Below are positions 17,631 to 25,148 of a DNA stretch of 64,000 nucleotides, piece by piece (within the stretch, counting starts at the first letter, position 1; each line of letters begins with the position of its first letter). The position numbers and the translations under genes were made by a program. Below the pieces are notes generated by a model. That model ran no database searches. It was not told the DNA's origin and saw nothing but the letters and a program-made list of their open reading frames with translations. This stretch comes from Peptococcus simiae (lineage in GTDB: Bacteria > Bacillota > Peptococcia > Peptococcales > Peptococcaceae): NCBI RefSeq assembly GCF_046097595.1, contig NZ_JBJUVG010000001.1, positions 124,001 to 188,000 on the forward strand. The letters run 5' to 3'.

Positions 17631-18685
17631 ACCCCCTAGCCATTGTGGCCCCACCGGCGGCCAAGCGGCAGGATAACAAGCGGCTGGATGCCCTCTTGAG
17701 AAAGCACCTGCCCCCGGATGCTCTTCTGATTGAACAGGCAGAGGACCTGGACAAGGCCCGTGGCAGGCATATCCTTTTTGCAGTCAGCCTGGATGAAAGT
17801 GGGATGAATGCCGAGCTGGACGCCATGAAACGGCGGTTGGCCAGAGACCCATCCCTCCTGCATGGGTCGACCGGGGCCCTCTTAGTCGATGGCCCCGGCG
17901 ACCTTTTCACCAAGAGCGTGGCCCGGGAAATCGTCTTTTATACCAACCGGGCCGGCTGCGCCTTTATCCCCAAGGCCCTGGTTGAGGGGATTGGGGACCT
18001 GTATAACTTTGAACTCCGGGCCCAACTCCTGGATACGGACCTGGCCAGTGCCTACGGCTACCACTTGGCTGAACTGGTGGACCGGCTCCAGGAAGACCGG
18101 CCCCCCCTGCTGGTGCCCCCGGCCCGGCTCCTGGCCGTTGCCGCCACCAGCCGGATGAAGGTGGCCAATACGGTCTGCTTTTGGGAATTGGTCCGGGAGG
18201 CCCTGCCGGCGCCCCTGGAAACAGACTTTATGAACCTGGGTAAGGGACAAATTGCCGACTGCCGGGGCTGCTCCTATGCCGCCTGTACCGAAAGAGGGTG
18301 TCCGGACCGGGACCTCATGGTCGAAAGCGGCTTTGACCGGGTGGCCCAGGCAGATGCCCTCCTGGTCCTGGCCCCGAACTTAAATGACGGCTTAGGCCCG
18401 GACCTGGTGGCCTTTATCAACCGGCTGACCCACCTGGCCAACACCGACCGTATCACCGGCCAGTGGCTCTATGCCATTATTGTCAGCGGCTATTCCGGCA
18501 GTGACCTCCTGGCCCGGCAGCTGCTCAATGCCTTCTGCCTCAATAAGGGTTTCCGCCTGCCGCCTTACTTTGCAGCCATGGTCACAGCCAACCGGCCCAG
18601 GGCCATTCTGGAGCGGGACCACATCAAAGAAAGGGCCCGGCTTTTTGCCCGGCAAATTGCCGCCACCCTAGCCCCCGTTGATTGA
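17627..18685 (+). CDS. Flavodoxin-like protein with a cysteine cluster
   Basis: 352 residues. The N-terminal 190 residues are not recognised beyond an alpha/beta pattern. The C-terminal half resembles NADPH-dependent FMN reductases and iron-sulfur flavoproteins: IADCRGCSYAACTERGC gives Cys-x2-Cys-x4-Cys-x4-Cys, followed by DRVAQADALLVLAPNLNDG, the usual place of the strand that contacts the flavin edge, and LVAFINRLTHLA. The cysteine spacing is close to, but not the same as, the compact 4Fe-4S motif of iron-sulfur flavoproteins. It is translationally coupled to the LDH-like gene by a four-base overlap and is the last gene before a strong terminator. A role as redox partner of the LDH-like protein is inference. 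Confidence 0.65.
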   Translation: MNPLAIVAPPAAKRQDNKRLDALLRKHLPPDALLIEQAEDLDKARGRHILFAVSLDESGMNAELDAMKRRLARDPSLLHGSTGALLVDGPGDLFTKSVAREIVFYTNRAGCAFIPKALVEGIGDLYNFELRAQLLDTDLASAYGYHLAELVDRLQEDRPPLLVPPARLLAVAATSRMKVANTVCFWELVREALPAPLETDFMNLGKGQIADCRGCSYAACTERGCPDRDLMVESGFDRVAQADALLVLAPNLNDGLGPDLVAFINRLTHLANTDRITGQWLYAIIVSGYSGSDLLARQLLNAFCLNKGFRLPPYFAAMVTANRPRAILERDHIKERARLFARQIAATLAPVD

Positions 18686-18686
18686 A

Positions 18687-18732
18687 CAAAAGCCTGGAGC
18701 CATGAGCGTACACTCATGGCTCCAGGCTTTTT
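18687..18732 (+). terminator. Terminator of the megaprotein operon
   Basis: AAAAGCCTGGAGCCATGAG and CTCATGGCTCCAGGCTTTTT pair over about 18 bp with a short GTACA loop and end in a T-run. Confidence 0.9.
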
Positions 18733-18737
18733 GCACT

Positions 18738-18765
18738 AAAAAAGCCGCCCGTAGGCGGCTTTGGA
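18738..18765 (-). terminator. Terminator of the lutABC operon
   Basis: On the minus strand AAAGCCGCC, a CTAC loop and GGCGGCTTTTTTAG follow the lutC stop, a short GC-rich stem with six T residues. Confidence 0.85.
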
Positions 18766-18770
18766 TTTGA

Positions 18771-19490
18771 CTAGTCGTTTAAGATGATGTAGGTGAGGTT
18801 GATCGGGCCATGGACGCCGACCACCCGAACCAATTCAATATCAACGGTTGAAGAAGGGCCGGAGATATGAATGACAGAAGAGGGGAAGTTGGCCGGGTCT
18901 TCCCGGAATTGTTCGGTGAGCTTGGCCATAGACTGGGTCATCCGGGGTACAATGGTGGACCGGCGGACAACAGCGATATGGGTGATGGGCAGGAGGCCTA
19001 CAGACCGGCCGGTGCCCCGGCTCATCGGTTGGACCAGGGTGCCTGTTTCAGCAATGGCCATGGTGGGGAAGGTTAAGCCCAGGTTGGCATCTTCCGCATT
19101 GGTGATGTTTTCTTCCCGGCTCTTTTCAGGGTCCCACTGAACGAAGGAAAGGTCATCCTTGCCATTGGCTTCGTCAAACTTAGCCTGGATGCCGAATTCT
19201 TCCATTTCCGGTGCCTGGGGGTAAACCAGTTTGCCACCGCCCCAGTCCTTGATGGATTCCATGACCACATCGGCCAGGTTGTCCGGGGTGGCTTCCCGAT
19301 AACGGATGGACAGGGCGTCACATTCGGCTTTGAACATATCCAGGACTTCGTCTTGGCTCAGGTCTTGGTACATGGTGGCTTGGGGGCCCTTGGAAAGGTC
19401 GGGTGCATCTACATGGGCCGGAATGGCTTCACGGCCGAGCGCCCGAGATACGTTTTTTAAGAAAGCTTCTCTGTTTTGTTGGGTTAACAT
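18771..19490 (-). CDS. lutC: LutC-like LUD-domain protein (lactate utilisation)
   Basis: 239 residues of one LUD domain. Typical motifs are AIAETGTLVQPMSRGTGRSV and the end part SSVIHISGPSSTVDIELVRVVGVHGP. LutC is the small subunit of the LutABC complex, which oxidises L-lactate to pyruvate in Bacillus subtilis without a classical flavin lactate dehydrogenase. The ATG touches the lutB stop with no gap, so the genes are translated together. Last gene of the operon. Confidence 0.88.
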   Translation of the reverse strand: MLTQQNREAFLKNVSRALGREAIPAHVDAPDLSKGPQATMYQDLSQDEVLDMFKAECDALSIRYREATPDNLADVVMESIKDWGGGKLVYPQAPEMEEFGIQAKFDEANGKDDLSFVQWDPEKSREENITNAEDANLGLTFPTMAIAETGTLVQPMSRGTGRSVGLLPITHIAVVRRSTIVPRMTQSMAKLTEQFREDPANFPSSVIHISGPSSTVDIELVRVVGVHGPINLTYIILND

Positions 19491-20927
19491 CTATTTGCGC
19501 CCGCCTTTCTGTTTTTGGTGGTCTTTAAACCAGTCACGGAATTTGTAGCTCTTCAAGAGGTCCATGTCGCGGCTGGAGGTCCAATCGCGGAGAATCGGAA
19601 TTTGGACATTGTCTTTGAGACGGTCGCCGTCACCTAAGACCTTCATGACCGGAGCGGCCACCTTGGTCCCTAAGTCATAGATGGTACTGTTACCCAGACC
19701 GATACCGGCCCCGCGGAAGATACCGCCTTCGATGGGGCTCATGAGCTTCATCTCTTCAACGATGACCTGGCGTTGGCGCAGGAGCATTTCGTGGAGGGGG
19801 ATCTTAACCGGGCAGTGGTCCGTACAAGCGCCGCACAGGGTGGAGGCGAAGGGCAGGTACTTGGCATTTTCAAAGCCAACCAAAAGCGGGGTTAAAACAG
19901 CGCCCATCGGTCCCGGGTAGATAGAACCGTAACCGTGACCGGTGATGTGGCGGTAAACCGGGCAGATGTTTAAGCAGGCACCACAGCGGATGCAGCGGAG
20001 CATTTCGCGGAATTCGCCTTTTAAGATATCGGTCCGGCCATTGTCGATAATGATGATGTGCTGTTCTTCAGGCCCGTCGACTTCGTCAGCCTTTTTGGGG
20101 CCGGTGGACAGGGAGAAGTAGGAGGTAATCTTAGACCCGACAGAAGCCCGGACAAAGAGTTCCATAATGGCATCCAGGCATTCGAAGTTGGGTAAAATCC
20201 GTTCCATGCCCATGAAGATGACCTGGGTTTTCGGCAGGGCGGTAACCATCCGGCCGTTCCCTTCATTGGTGACCAGGGTGGTGGTCCCGGTTTCGGCAAT
20301 CCCGTAGTTACAGCCGGTGACACCGACGTCAGCAGCCAGGAACTTATCCCGCATGTAGCGACGGGCGAAGTGGGTCAGTTCCATGGGGTCTTCAGACCCT
20401 TCATAGCCGGAATCGGCGAAGAGGTCTTTAATGATGTAGCGGTCTCTGTGCAGGGCCGGTACAACGATGTGGGAAGGGGGGTTCCAGTCGTTTAACTGGA
20501 GGATCATTTCAGCCAGGTCCGTTTCATAAACGGTGACGCCGTCATCGATGAGGGCGTGGTTGAGGCCGATTTCTTCCGTCATCATGGACTTACTTTTTAC
20601 GCAGGATTTGGCATTGACCTGGCGGAAAATCTCAATGGCCTGGTCAACGGCTTCCTTATCATCTTTGGCAAAGTAGACCTTGGCCCCGGCCTTTTCAGCA
20701 TTGGTGGCGAATTGGTCCAGGTAGTAGTCTAAGTTTGATAAAACGTGGTCACGAATTTCAGCGGCCTGGGTCCGGAATTCTTCCCAAGCTGGTACACCGG
20801 CAACGATATTGACGCGTTTGCCTTGGAACATGTCCTGGGCAGCTTCAATGGCCTGGTGTTTAAAATCATCAGCCAAGGCGCCTTCAACCCGTTCCTTGAA
20901 GGGCTTGGAATCATAAATAATAGCCAT
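19491..20927 (-). CDS. lutB: LutB-like iron-sulfur protein (lactate utilisation)
   Basis: 478 residues. The first 300 residues are a LUD domain (GVTGCNYGIAETGT, TNEGNGRMV). It is followed by an 8-iron ferredoxin-like region with CIRCGACLNICPVYRHITGHGYG and CGACTDHCPVKIPLHEM, giving the cysteines for two 4Fe-4S clusters. Length and order match LutB/YkgF. The protein carries electrons from lactate oxidation between LutA and LutC. The sequence is AT-shifted and uses favoured codons, in line with high expression. Confidence 0.92.
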   Translation of the reverse strand: MAIIYDSKPFKERVEGALADDFKHQAIEAAQDMFQGKRVNIVAGVPAWEEFRTQAAEIRDHVLSNLDYYLDQFATNAEKAGAKVYFAKDDKEAVDQAIEIFRQVNAKSCVKSKSMMTEEIGLNHALIDDGVTVYETDLAEMILQLNDWNPPSHIVVPALHRDRYIIKDLFADSGYEGSEDPMELTHFARRYMRDKFLAADVGVTGCNYGIAETGTTTLVTNEGNGRMVTALPKTQVIFMGMERILPNFECLDAIMELFVRASVGSKITSYFSLSTGPKKADEVDGPEEQHIIIIDNGRTDILKGEFREMLRCIRCGACLNICPVYRHITGHGYGSIYPGPMGAVLTPLLVGFENAKYLPFASTLCGACTDHCPVKIPLHEMLLRQRQVIVEEMKLMSPIEGGIFRGAGIGLGNSTIYDLGTKVAAPVMKVLGDGDRLKDNVQIPILRDWTSSRDMDLLKSYKFRDWFKDHQKQKGGRK

Positions 20928-20962
20928 AATATCCTCCTCTATCGTGGCGTTAAGGGGTTAGC

Positions 20963-21700
20963 TTAACGGCAGTTCAACACCTCTGCAATGTGCATTACCT
21001 TGACCGGGTGCGGCATTTGCCCCTGGTCTTTCATCCGGTCCAGACGGCCGGCGATGTTCAGCAGGCAGGCTTGGTCAGCGCCGCAAAGGACATCGGCCCC
21101 GCTGTCAACGATGTACTGGGCTTTTTCAGCAACGATTTGTTCGGAAATCTCCGGCTGTTTGACGGAGAAGGTCCCGCCGAAGCCGCAGCAGCGGTCTGCT
21201 TTTTCCAGTTCAATGTATTCTAAGCCTTCGACATTTTTCAGCAGGGTCAGGGGCGGTTCGGATACCCCTAACAGGCGGGTCGCATGGCAGCTCTTGTGGA
21301 ATGTTACTTTTTTATTTAAACGTGCGCCAACATCGGTTACCCCTAAAACGTTTACGATAAAATCGGTGAATTCGTAGATCTTATCGGCCATCTGGGCGGC
21401 GCGGAGCTGCCAGGAGGGCTCGTCGGCAAAAAGGCGTTCGTATTCGTGCTTCATAGCAAAGGCGCAGGAACCAGACAGGCTGACGATGGTTTCTGCCCCT
21501 TCAAAGGCTTTAATGGTATTTTTCATAGCTGCCTTAGAGGCCTGAACATAGCCGGAGTTGATCATCGGCTGGCCACAGCAGGCTTGTTTTTCTGGAACAA
21601 CAATTTCACAGCCGAGGCGTTCCAAGACCTCGACAGCGGCAACGCCTACTTGAGGGTAGAACATGTCTACCATGCATTGCGTAAACAAATGAATTTTCAT
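20963..21700 (-). CDS. lutA: LutA-like CCG-domain iron-sulfur protein (lactate utilisation)
   Basis: 245 residues with two cysteine-rich CCG domains: QACCGQPMINSGY at about residues 40-52 and ADRCCGFGGTFSVKQPEIS near 190. A lone FHKSCHATRLLGV lies between them. This is the layout of LutA/YkgE and of the GlpC/HdrB-type subunits that bind unusual iron-sulfur clusters for two-electron chemistry. First gene of lutABC, with 35 bases to lutB. It has a good promoter (21763-21791). Confidence 0.92.
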   Translation of the reverse strand: MKIHLFTQCMVDMFYPQVGVAAVEVLERLGCEIVVPEKQACCGQPMINSGYVQASKAAMKNTIKAFEGAETIVSLSGSCAFAMKHEYERLFADEPSWQLRAAQMADKIYEFTDFIVNVLGVTDVGARLNKKVTFHKSCHATRLLGVSEPPLTLLKNVEGLEYIELEKADRCCGFGGTFSVKQPEISEQIVAEKAQYIVDSGADVLCGADQACLLNIAGRLDRMKDQGQMPHPVKVMHIAEVLNCR

Positions 21701-21762
21701 ATTTACACCTTCCTCAATGTTGTATGCTCACCTCAGGGGGAGACAGTCAAAAGTTTAACTAT

Positions 21763-21791
21763 ATTATAACAAGGGGCAGTATGAACTGCAA
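21763..21791 (-). promoter_or_regulatory. Promoter of lutABC
   Basis: On the minus strand TTGCAG (21786-21791) and TATAAT (21763-21768) stand 17 bases apart, 63 bases before lutA. Confidence 0.75.
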
Positions 21792-21897
21792 AAGAATTAT
21801 CCCAGGAAGGGGGCTTTTAGCGGCTTAAGTTGATAAGTAATTCTTATGCCAAATAACGAATAAACTGATTTTTCCGTCGCAGGCCCGGCCAGGCCAT

Positions 21898-21936
21898 AAA
21901 AAACAGCACGGGAAGGCTATCCCGTGCTGTTTTTTA
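21898..21936. terminator. Terminator after the Rrf2 gene
   Basis: AAAACAGCACGGGA and TCCCGTGCTGTTTT form a long stem with runs of A and T on either side. It overlaps the stop codon of the Rrf2-type gene and can act in both directions. Confidence 0.88.
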
Positions 21937-22365
21937 AAGGTCGCTGAGTACTTGCTGGTTATCCTGGATGTCAGCCAGGGTAATGCTCTTTAACCGTTTA
22001 TCCAGGTCAACCTGGATTTGGGCAAAGGCCTTGTGGACGGCACAATGGCCGGCAGCATTCCGGCCGCAGGCGACCGGGTCCATTAAACATTCGTTAATAA
22101 TAAGGGTATCATCCATGGCTGCAATAATATCGTAGAGGGTAATGTCTTCAGGATTGCGTATGAGGGCAAAACCGCCATTTTTCCCTTGAAAAGACTCAAT
22201 AAAACCGGCCTCTTTCAGGTGAGGGACAATTTTAAGGAAGTAATTGTAGGGAATGCGCATATTTTCGGCAATCACCTTACCGGTCACGCTAACGCCTACG
22301 GGTGCGTTTCCAGATAAGTAAAGCATAATGCGGATGGCGTAATCAGTTGTTACATTTAATGCCAT
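21934..22365 (-). CDS. Rrf2 family transcriptional regulator
   Basis: 143 residues. The N-terminal winged helix (ALNVTTDYAIRIMLYLSG, GKVIAENMRIPYNYFLKIVPHL, GFIESFQGKNGGFAL) is characteristic of Rrf2/IscR/NsrR proteins. Three cysteines in the dimerisation part (CLMDPVACGRNAAGHC, spacing x6 and x7) would hold an iron-sulfur cluster, so it may sense redox state, iron or NO. It lies just upstream of lutABC in the same direction but behind its own terminator. Control of lutABC is possible and unproven. Start chosen by GGAGGTT 6 bases upstream. Confidence 0.9.
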   Translation of the reverse strand: MALNVTTDYAIRIMLYLSGNAPVGVSVTGKVIAENMRIPYNYFLKIVPHLKEAGFIESFQGKNGGFALIRNPEDITLYDIIAAMDDTLIINECLMDPVACGRNAAGHCAVHKAFAQIQVDLDKRLKSITLADIQDNQQVLSDL

Positions 22366-22486
22366 TTCTAACCTCCTCTGGAAATTTTAAAACATGCCTG
22401 AAGAGTTGTAAAGAAAACTTTTTAAGCATAGGAAACGCTTAGGGTAAAATAATAACCCCACCGCACAAAGGTACAGTTGGGGTACA

Positions 22487-22557
22487 AGCGGATGAAGGGA
22501 ATCGAACCCTCGTTTTCAGCTTGGGAAGCTGATGTTCTACCATTGAACCACATCCGC
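22487..22557 (-). tRNA. tRNA-Gly (CCC)
   Basis: A 71-base cloverleaf: acceptor GCGGATG/CATCCGC with discriminator T, anticodon stem TCAGC/GCTGA and loop TTCCCAA, giving anticodon CCC. The T arm GGGTTCGATTCCC is intact. The CCA end is not encoded. Confidence 0.95.
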
Positions 22558-22586
22558 ACAATCTGCTTTTCGAAAAGCCTTGAGAC

Positions 22587-22615
22587 AGTATAAGGAAAAT
22601 TGGCGGCTTTGTCAA
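22587..22615 (-). promoter_or_regulatory. Promoter of tRNA-Gly
   Basis: On the minus strand TTGACA and TATACT stand exactly 17 bases apart, 30 bases upstream of the tRNA. Confidence 0.85.
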
Positions 22616-22731
22616 TCTATTTTTACCAAATTTTAGAGGGATCTTTTTAAGGCCCGGCGGTAAAGCGGATAAAGGCGGTCAGGTCGCCAGTTGGCGCCGG
22701 CGGATTTGGGGGGTGAAAACCGGTGAAGTCG

Positions 22732-22760
22732 TTGACCTCATTTCCCTTTTCAAGTAGAAT
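22732..22760 (+). promoter_or_regulatory. Promoter of murA
   Basis: TTGACC (22732-22737), 17 bases, TAGAAT (22755-22760). It lies 62 bases before the murA start. Confidence 0.85.
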
Positions 22761-22787
22761 AAAGAGGTAAGTGTAAAAGAAAGAGTG

Positions 22788-22825
22788 GGAGGTGGAGGCT
22801 CGGCATAGGCCGAGACGATCATTTG
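22788..22825 (+). promoter_or_regulatory. Ribosome site separated from the murA TTG start by a hairpin
   Basis: GGAGGTGGAGG (22788-22798) is a strong Shine-Dalgarno site but ends 24 bases before the TTG at 22823. Between them CTCGGC (22799-22804), an ATAG loop and GCCGAG (22809-22814) form a perfect 6-bp GC-rich hairpin. If folded, only 8 bases remain between the Shine-Dalgarno site and the start. No ATG or GTG is in frame upstream. Confidence 0.55.
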
Positions 22826-24085
22826 GAAAAAATTATCGTATCCGGTCAGCAGACCTTATCAGGAGAAGTGGCAATCAGTGGTGCCAAAAATGCTGTTCTG
22901 CCGATTATCGTGGCAACCCTTCTAACAGAGGACCGGTGTACCTTATATGATGTGCCCCGCTTAGCAGATGTTCAAACCATCTCCGAAGTGCTCCAGTCTT
23001 TAGGGGCCAAGGTAGACTACCAGGGCCACACCATGGTGATAGAGGGGGCCGAGGTATCCAAGACGGAAGCCCCTTATGAATATGTGCAAAAAATGCGAGC
23101 CTCAGTGCTGATTATGGGGCCGCTTTTGGCGCGCTTTGGCCGCGTAAACCTATCTATGCCGGGTGGGTGTGCCATTGGCACCCGGCCCATTGACCTCCAC
23201 CTCAAGGGCTTGGAGCTTTTAGGGGCGACCATCCACATTGATGAGGACGGTGTCCATGCGGAAAGCAATGGTCGTTTGCATGGCAACGATATTTTCCTGC
23301 GGGTCCCTTCCGTCGGGGCGACGGAAAACCTCATGATGGCAGCGACCCTGGCTGATGGGGTCACCCGGATTGAAAACGCCGCTGAAGAGCCGGAAATTGT
23401 GGACCTGGCCAACATGCTCAATGCCATGGGGGCTGACGTCCGCGGGGCCGGCACCTCAATGATTCGGATTACCGGGGTCGACCGCCTGCACGGGGCCAGC
23501 CATACCATTATCCCGGACCGGATTGAGGCCGGCAGCTACCTCCTGGCCGGGGCCATTACCAAGAGCCGGATTAAGGTGACCAACTGCATTGCAGACCACC
23601 TGCGGCCGGTCCTGGACAAGTTGGAGGAAAGCGGGGCTAAGGTCATCGTTGATGCCGAAGCCATGACGGTTGAAGTCATTGGTGGCGACCGCATCCGCCC
23701 GGTCAACATCAAGACCCTACCCTATCCCGGGTTCCCGACCGACATGCAGTCCCAATTCATGGCCTATATGTGCCTGGCTGAAGGGACGGCCAACTTTACG
23801 GAAACGATTTTCGAGAACCGCTTTATGCACGTCGATGAATTACGGAAGATGGGGGCCAATATCCAAATTGACGGGAAGAACGCCTTTGTCACCGGTACGC
23901 CGGTCCTCTACGGGGCCGATGTCAAGGCCACCGACCTCCGGGCCGGGGCTGCCCTTATCATCGCCGCCCTCGCCGCTGAAGGAGAGACGACCATCGGCCA
24001 GCTCCACCACCTGGACCGGGGCTATGAAGACCTGATCGGTAAATTTAAGCAGCTCGGCGCTAAAATTGAGCGGGTTGACCAATAA
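22823..24085 (+). CDS. murA: UDP-N-acetylglucosamine 1-carboxyvinyltransferase
   Basis: 420 residues, standard for MurA. It adds enolpyruvate from PEP to UDP-GlcNAc, the first committed step of peptidoglycan synthesis. Visible marks are the N-terminal SGAKNAVLPIIVATLL, the active-site loop GGCAIGTRPID with the PEP- and fosfomycin-reactive Cys at residue 116, and the second half with YPGFPTDMQSQFMA and FENRFMHVDELRKMGA. The protein must begin at a TTG, since its first residues (MEKIIVSG) match the family start exactly and no ATG or GTG lies in frame upstream. The leader has an unusual hairpin (see the entry at 22788). Single-gene unit with its own promoter. Confidence 0.97.
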   Translation: MEKIIVSGQQTLSGEVAISGAKNAVLPIIVATLLTEDRCTLYDVPRLADVQTISEVLQSLGAKVDYQGHTMVIEGAEVSKTEAPYEYVQKMRASVLIMGPLLARFGRVNLSMPGGCAIGTRPIDLHLKGLELLGATIHIDEDGVHAESNGRLHGNDIFLRVPSVGATENLMMAATLADGVTRIENAAEEPEIVDLANMLNAMGADVRGAGTSMIRITGVDRLHGASHTIIPDRIEAGSYLLAGAITKSRIKVTNCIADHLRPVLDKLEESGAKVIVDAEAMTVEVIGGDRIRPVNIKTLPYPGFPTDMQSQFMAYMCLAEGTANFTETIFENRFMHVDELRKMGANIQIDGKNAFVTGTPVLYGADVKATDLRAGAALIIAALAAEGETTIGQLHHLDRGYEDLIGKFKQLGAKIERVDQ

Positions 24086-24113
24086 ACTTGTGTTTGTGAC
24101 CTGTGAAAGCGGG

Positions 24114-24119
24114 TATAAT
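24114..24119 (+). promoter_or_regulatory. -10 element of the rubredoxin gene
   Basis: Perfect TATAAT 65 bases before the rubredoxin start; the best -35 (TTGTGT at 24089) has a long 19-base spacer. Confidence 0.5.
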
Positions 24120-24184
24120 ACAAATAGAAACCATAACAATTAGCTTGTGGGAAAAACCTTAATTATGGAGAGGAGATTTTAATA

Positions 24185-24346
24185 ATGGAAAAATATGTTT
24201 GCGATTTATGTGGTTATGTCTATGATCCGGCTCAAGGTGATGCAGACGGCGGCATCGAACCCGGCACTGCTTTCGCTGATCTTCCGGAAGATTGGGTTTG
24301 CCCGCTTTGCGGCGCTGACAAGAGCCAATTCAGCGTAGAAGAATAA
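24185..24346 (+). CDS. Rubredoxin
   Basis: 53 residues, the classic size. Both Cys-x2-Cys iron ligands are present (VCDLCGYVYDP at the start and WVCPLCGADKSQF near the end), with the usual acidic surface and the DLPEDW turn. Rubredoxin is a one-electron carrier in anaerobes, often serving peroxide or oxygen reductases and other redox enzymes. The gene is too short to show in common ORF lists but has a good ribosome site (GGAGAGG, 10 bases upstream), its own promoter and a terminator. No redox partner is adjacent. Confidence 0.96.
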   Translation: MEKYVCDLCGYVYDPAQGDADGGIEPGTAFADLPEDWVCPLCGADKSQFSVEE

Positions 24347-24357
24347 TCTTAAACCAT

Positions 24358-24388
24358 AAAAAAGCGCCTGCTTAGGGCGCTTTTTTTC
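24358..24388 (+). terminator. Terminator after rubredoxin
   Basis: AAAAAGCGCC, loop TGCTTAG, GGCGCTTTTTTT. Confidence 0.88.
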
Positions 24389-24403
24389 TTGCTTTTTTGC
24401 GCC

Positions 24404-24432
24404 TTGACCATGGGGGGCTTTTTTGATAAAAT
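24404..24432 (+). promoter_or_regulatory. Promoter of tRNA-Ser (UGA)
   Basis: TTGACC (24404-24409), 17 bases, TAAAAT (24427-24432), 21 bases before the tRNA. Confidence 0.8.
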
Positions 24433-24453
24433 ATTTACTTGTTGGAACGCTCT

Positions 24454-24538
24454 GGAGAGGTGGCCGAGCGGTTGAAGGCGGCGGTCTTGAAAACCGTTGA
24501 ACTGAAAGGTTCCGTGGGTTCGAATCCCACCCTCTCCG
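24454..24538 (+). tRNA. tRNA-Ser (UGA)
   Basis: Class II tRNA of 85 bases with acceptor GGAGAGG/CCTCTCC, discriminator G, loop CTTGAAA (anticodon TGA) and a long variable arm. CCA is not encoded. Confidence 0.95.
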
Positions 24539-24591
24539 TTGCCCGGCTGGCGTAGCGGGCATAAAAAATCAGGGAATTTGTTAGCGGAGTA

Positions 24592-24620
24592 TGGACAAAG
24601 TGTAAATCGTTTGTTATAAT
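24592..24620 (+). promoter_or_regulatory. Promoter of tRNA-Ser (GCU) and tRNA-Arg
   Basis: TGGACA (24592-24597), 17 bases, TATAAT (24615-24620). Confidence 0.8.
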
Positions 24621-24636
24621 AATTCTTGCGTTCGCT

Positions 24637-24723
24637 GGAGAGATGACCGAGAGGCCGAAGGTGCTCCCCTGCTAAGGGAGTATACGGGGAACCGTATCGA
24701 GGGTTCGAATCCCTCTCTCTCCG
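24637..24723 (+). tRNA. tRNA-Ser (GCU)
   Basis: Class II tRNA of 87 bases: acceptor GGAGAGA/TCTCTCC, loop CTGCTAA (anticodon GCT), long variable arm, T arm GAGGGTTCGAATCCCTC. CCA is not encoded. Confidence 0.95.
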
Positions 24724-24789
24724 TGAGAGGGAAAACCATGCTTCCGTAGCGTATGGTTGCAGACCCCCTCTTTAAAAAATTTGATATGT

Positions 24790-24863
24790 GCGCCGCTAGC
24801 TCAGCTGGATAGAGTGTCTGGCTACGGACCAGAAGGTCAGGGGTTCGAATCCCTTGCGGCGCG
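24790..24863 (+). tRNA. tRNA-Arg (ACG)
   Basis: 74 bases: acceptor GCGCCGC/GCGGCGC, discriminator G, loop CTACGGA (anticodon ACG, probably edited to ICG). CCA is not encoded. Confidence 0.95.
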
Positions 24864-24868
24864 GCCTT

Positions 24869-24895
24869 GCCCTTGCAAAAGCAGGGGCTTTTTTT
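24869..24895 (+). terminator. Terminator of the tRNA-Ser/Arg unit
   Basis: GCCCTTGC, AAAA loop, GCAGGGGC and seven T residues. Confidence 0.85.
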
Positions 24896-24907
24896 ATGCC
24901 CTTTAGC

Positions 24908-24986
24908 GGGCCGGCACCGGCAATATATAATGAAAGAAAGAGACCAGAAAGGACCGAGCAACCTGTTGCAGTACAGGTGCCGGCCC
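24908..24986. repeat. Inverted repeat enclosing a 57-base segment, unexplained
   Basis: GGGCCGGCACC at 24908-24918 is the exact complement of GGTGCCGGCCC at 24976-24986. The enclosed segment has a small GCAAC/GTTGC hairpin. It could be the base of a structured RNA in front of leuS; I match it to no known class. Confidence 0.4.
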
Positions 24987-25074
24987 GGACAAGAGATTGC
25001 CGGTTTGAGGGGATTTTTCTAGCTAAACTGTTATATACAGCCGCTATGATTTTCTCCTCCGGCCCGGGATTACA

Positions 25075-25103
25075 TTGACGGTTTTTACCGCAAACCGTAT
25101 AAT
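25075..25103 (+). promoter_or_regulatory. Promoter of leuS-dsrN
   Basis: TTGACG (25075-25080), 17 bases, TATAAT (25098-25103). Only 45 bases remain to the leuS start, too few for a T-box leader. Confidence 0.85.
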
Positions 25104-25148
25104 AAGGCCAATACTGATACGCAATATGCGGAAAGAGGAGGATATCCT

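Noticed and set aside
24206..24961. Minus-strand ORFs of 115-118 residues across the tRNA region
   Set aside because: They translate tRNA genes and the rubredoxin gene backwards (GFEPS-like strings are typical tRNA artefacts).
24940..24980. Possible SRP (4.5S-like) RNA core
   Set aside because: ACCAGAAAGGACCGAGCAAC looks loosely like the SRP core but lacks the GGAAGGAAGCAG loop order.
24864..25148. Possible T-box leader for leuS
   Set aside because: No UGGNACC or AGGGUGG element is visible and the promoter at 25075 leaves only 45 bases of leader.
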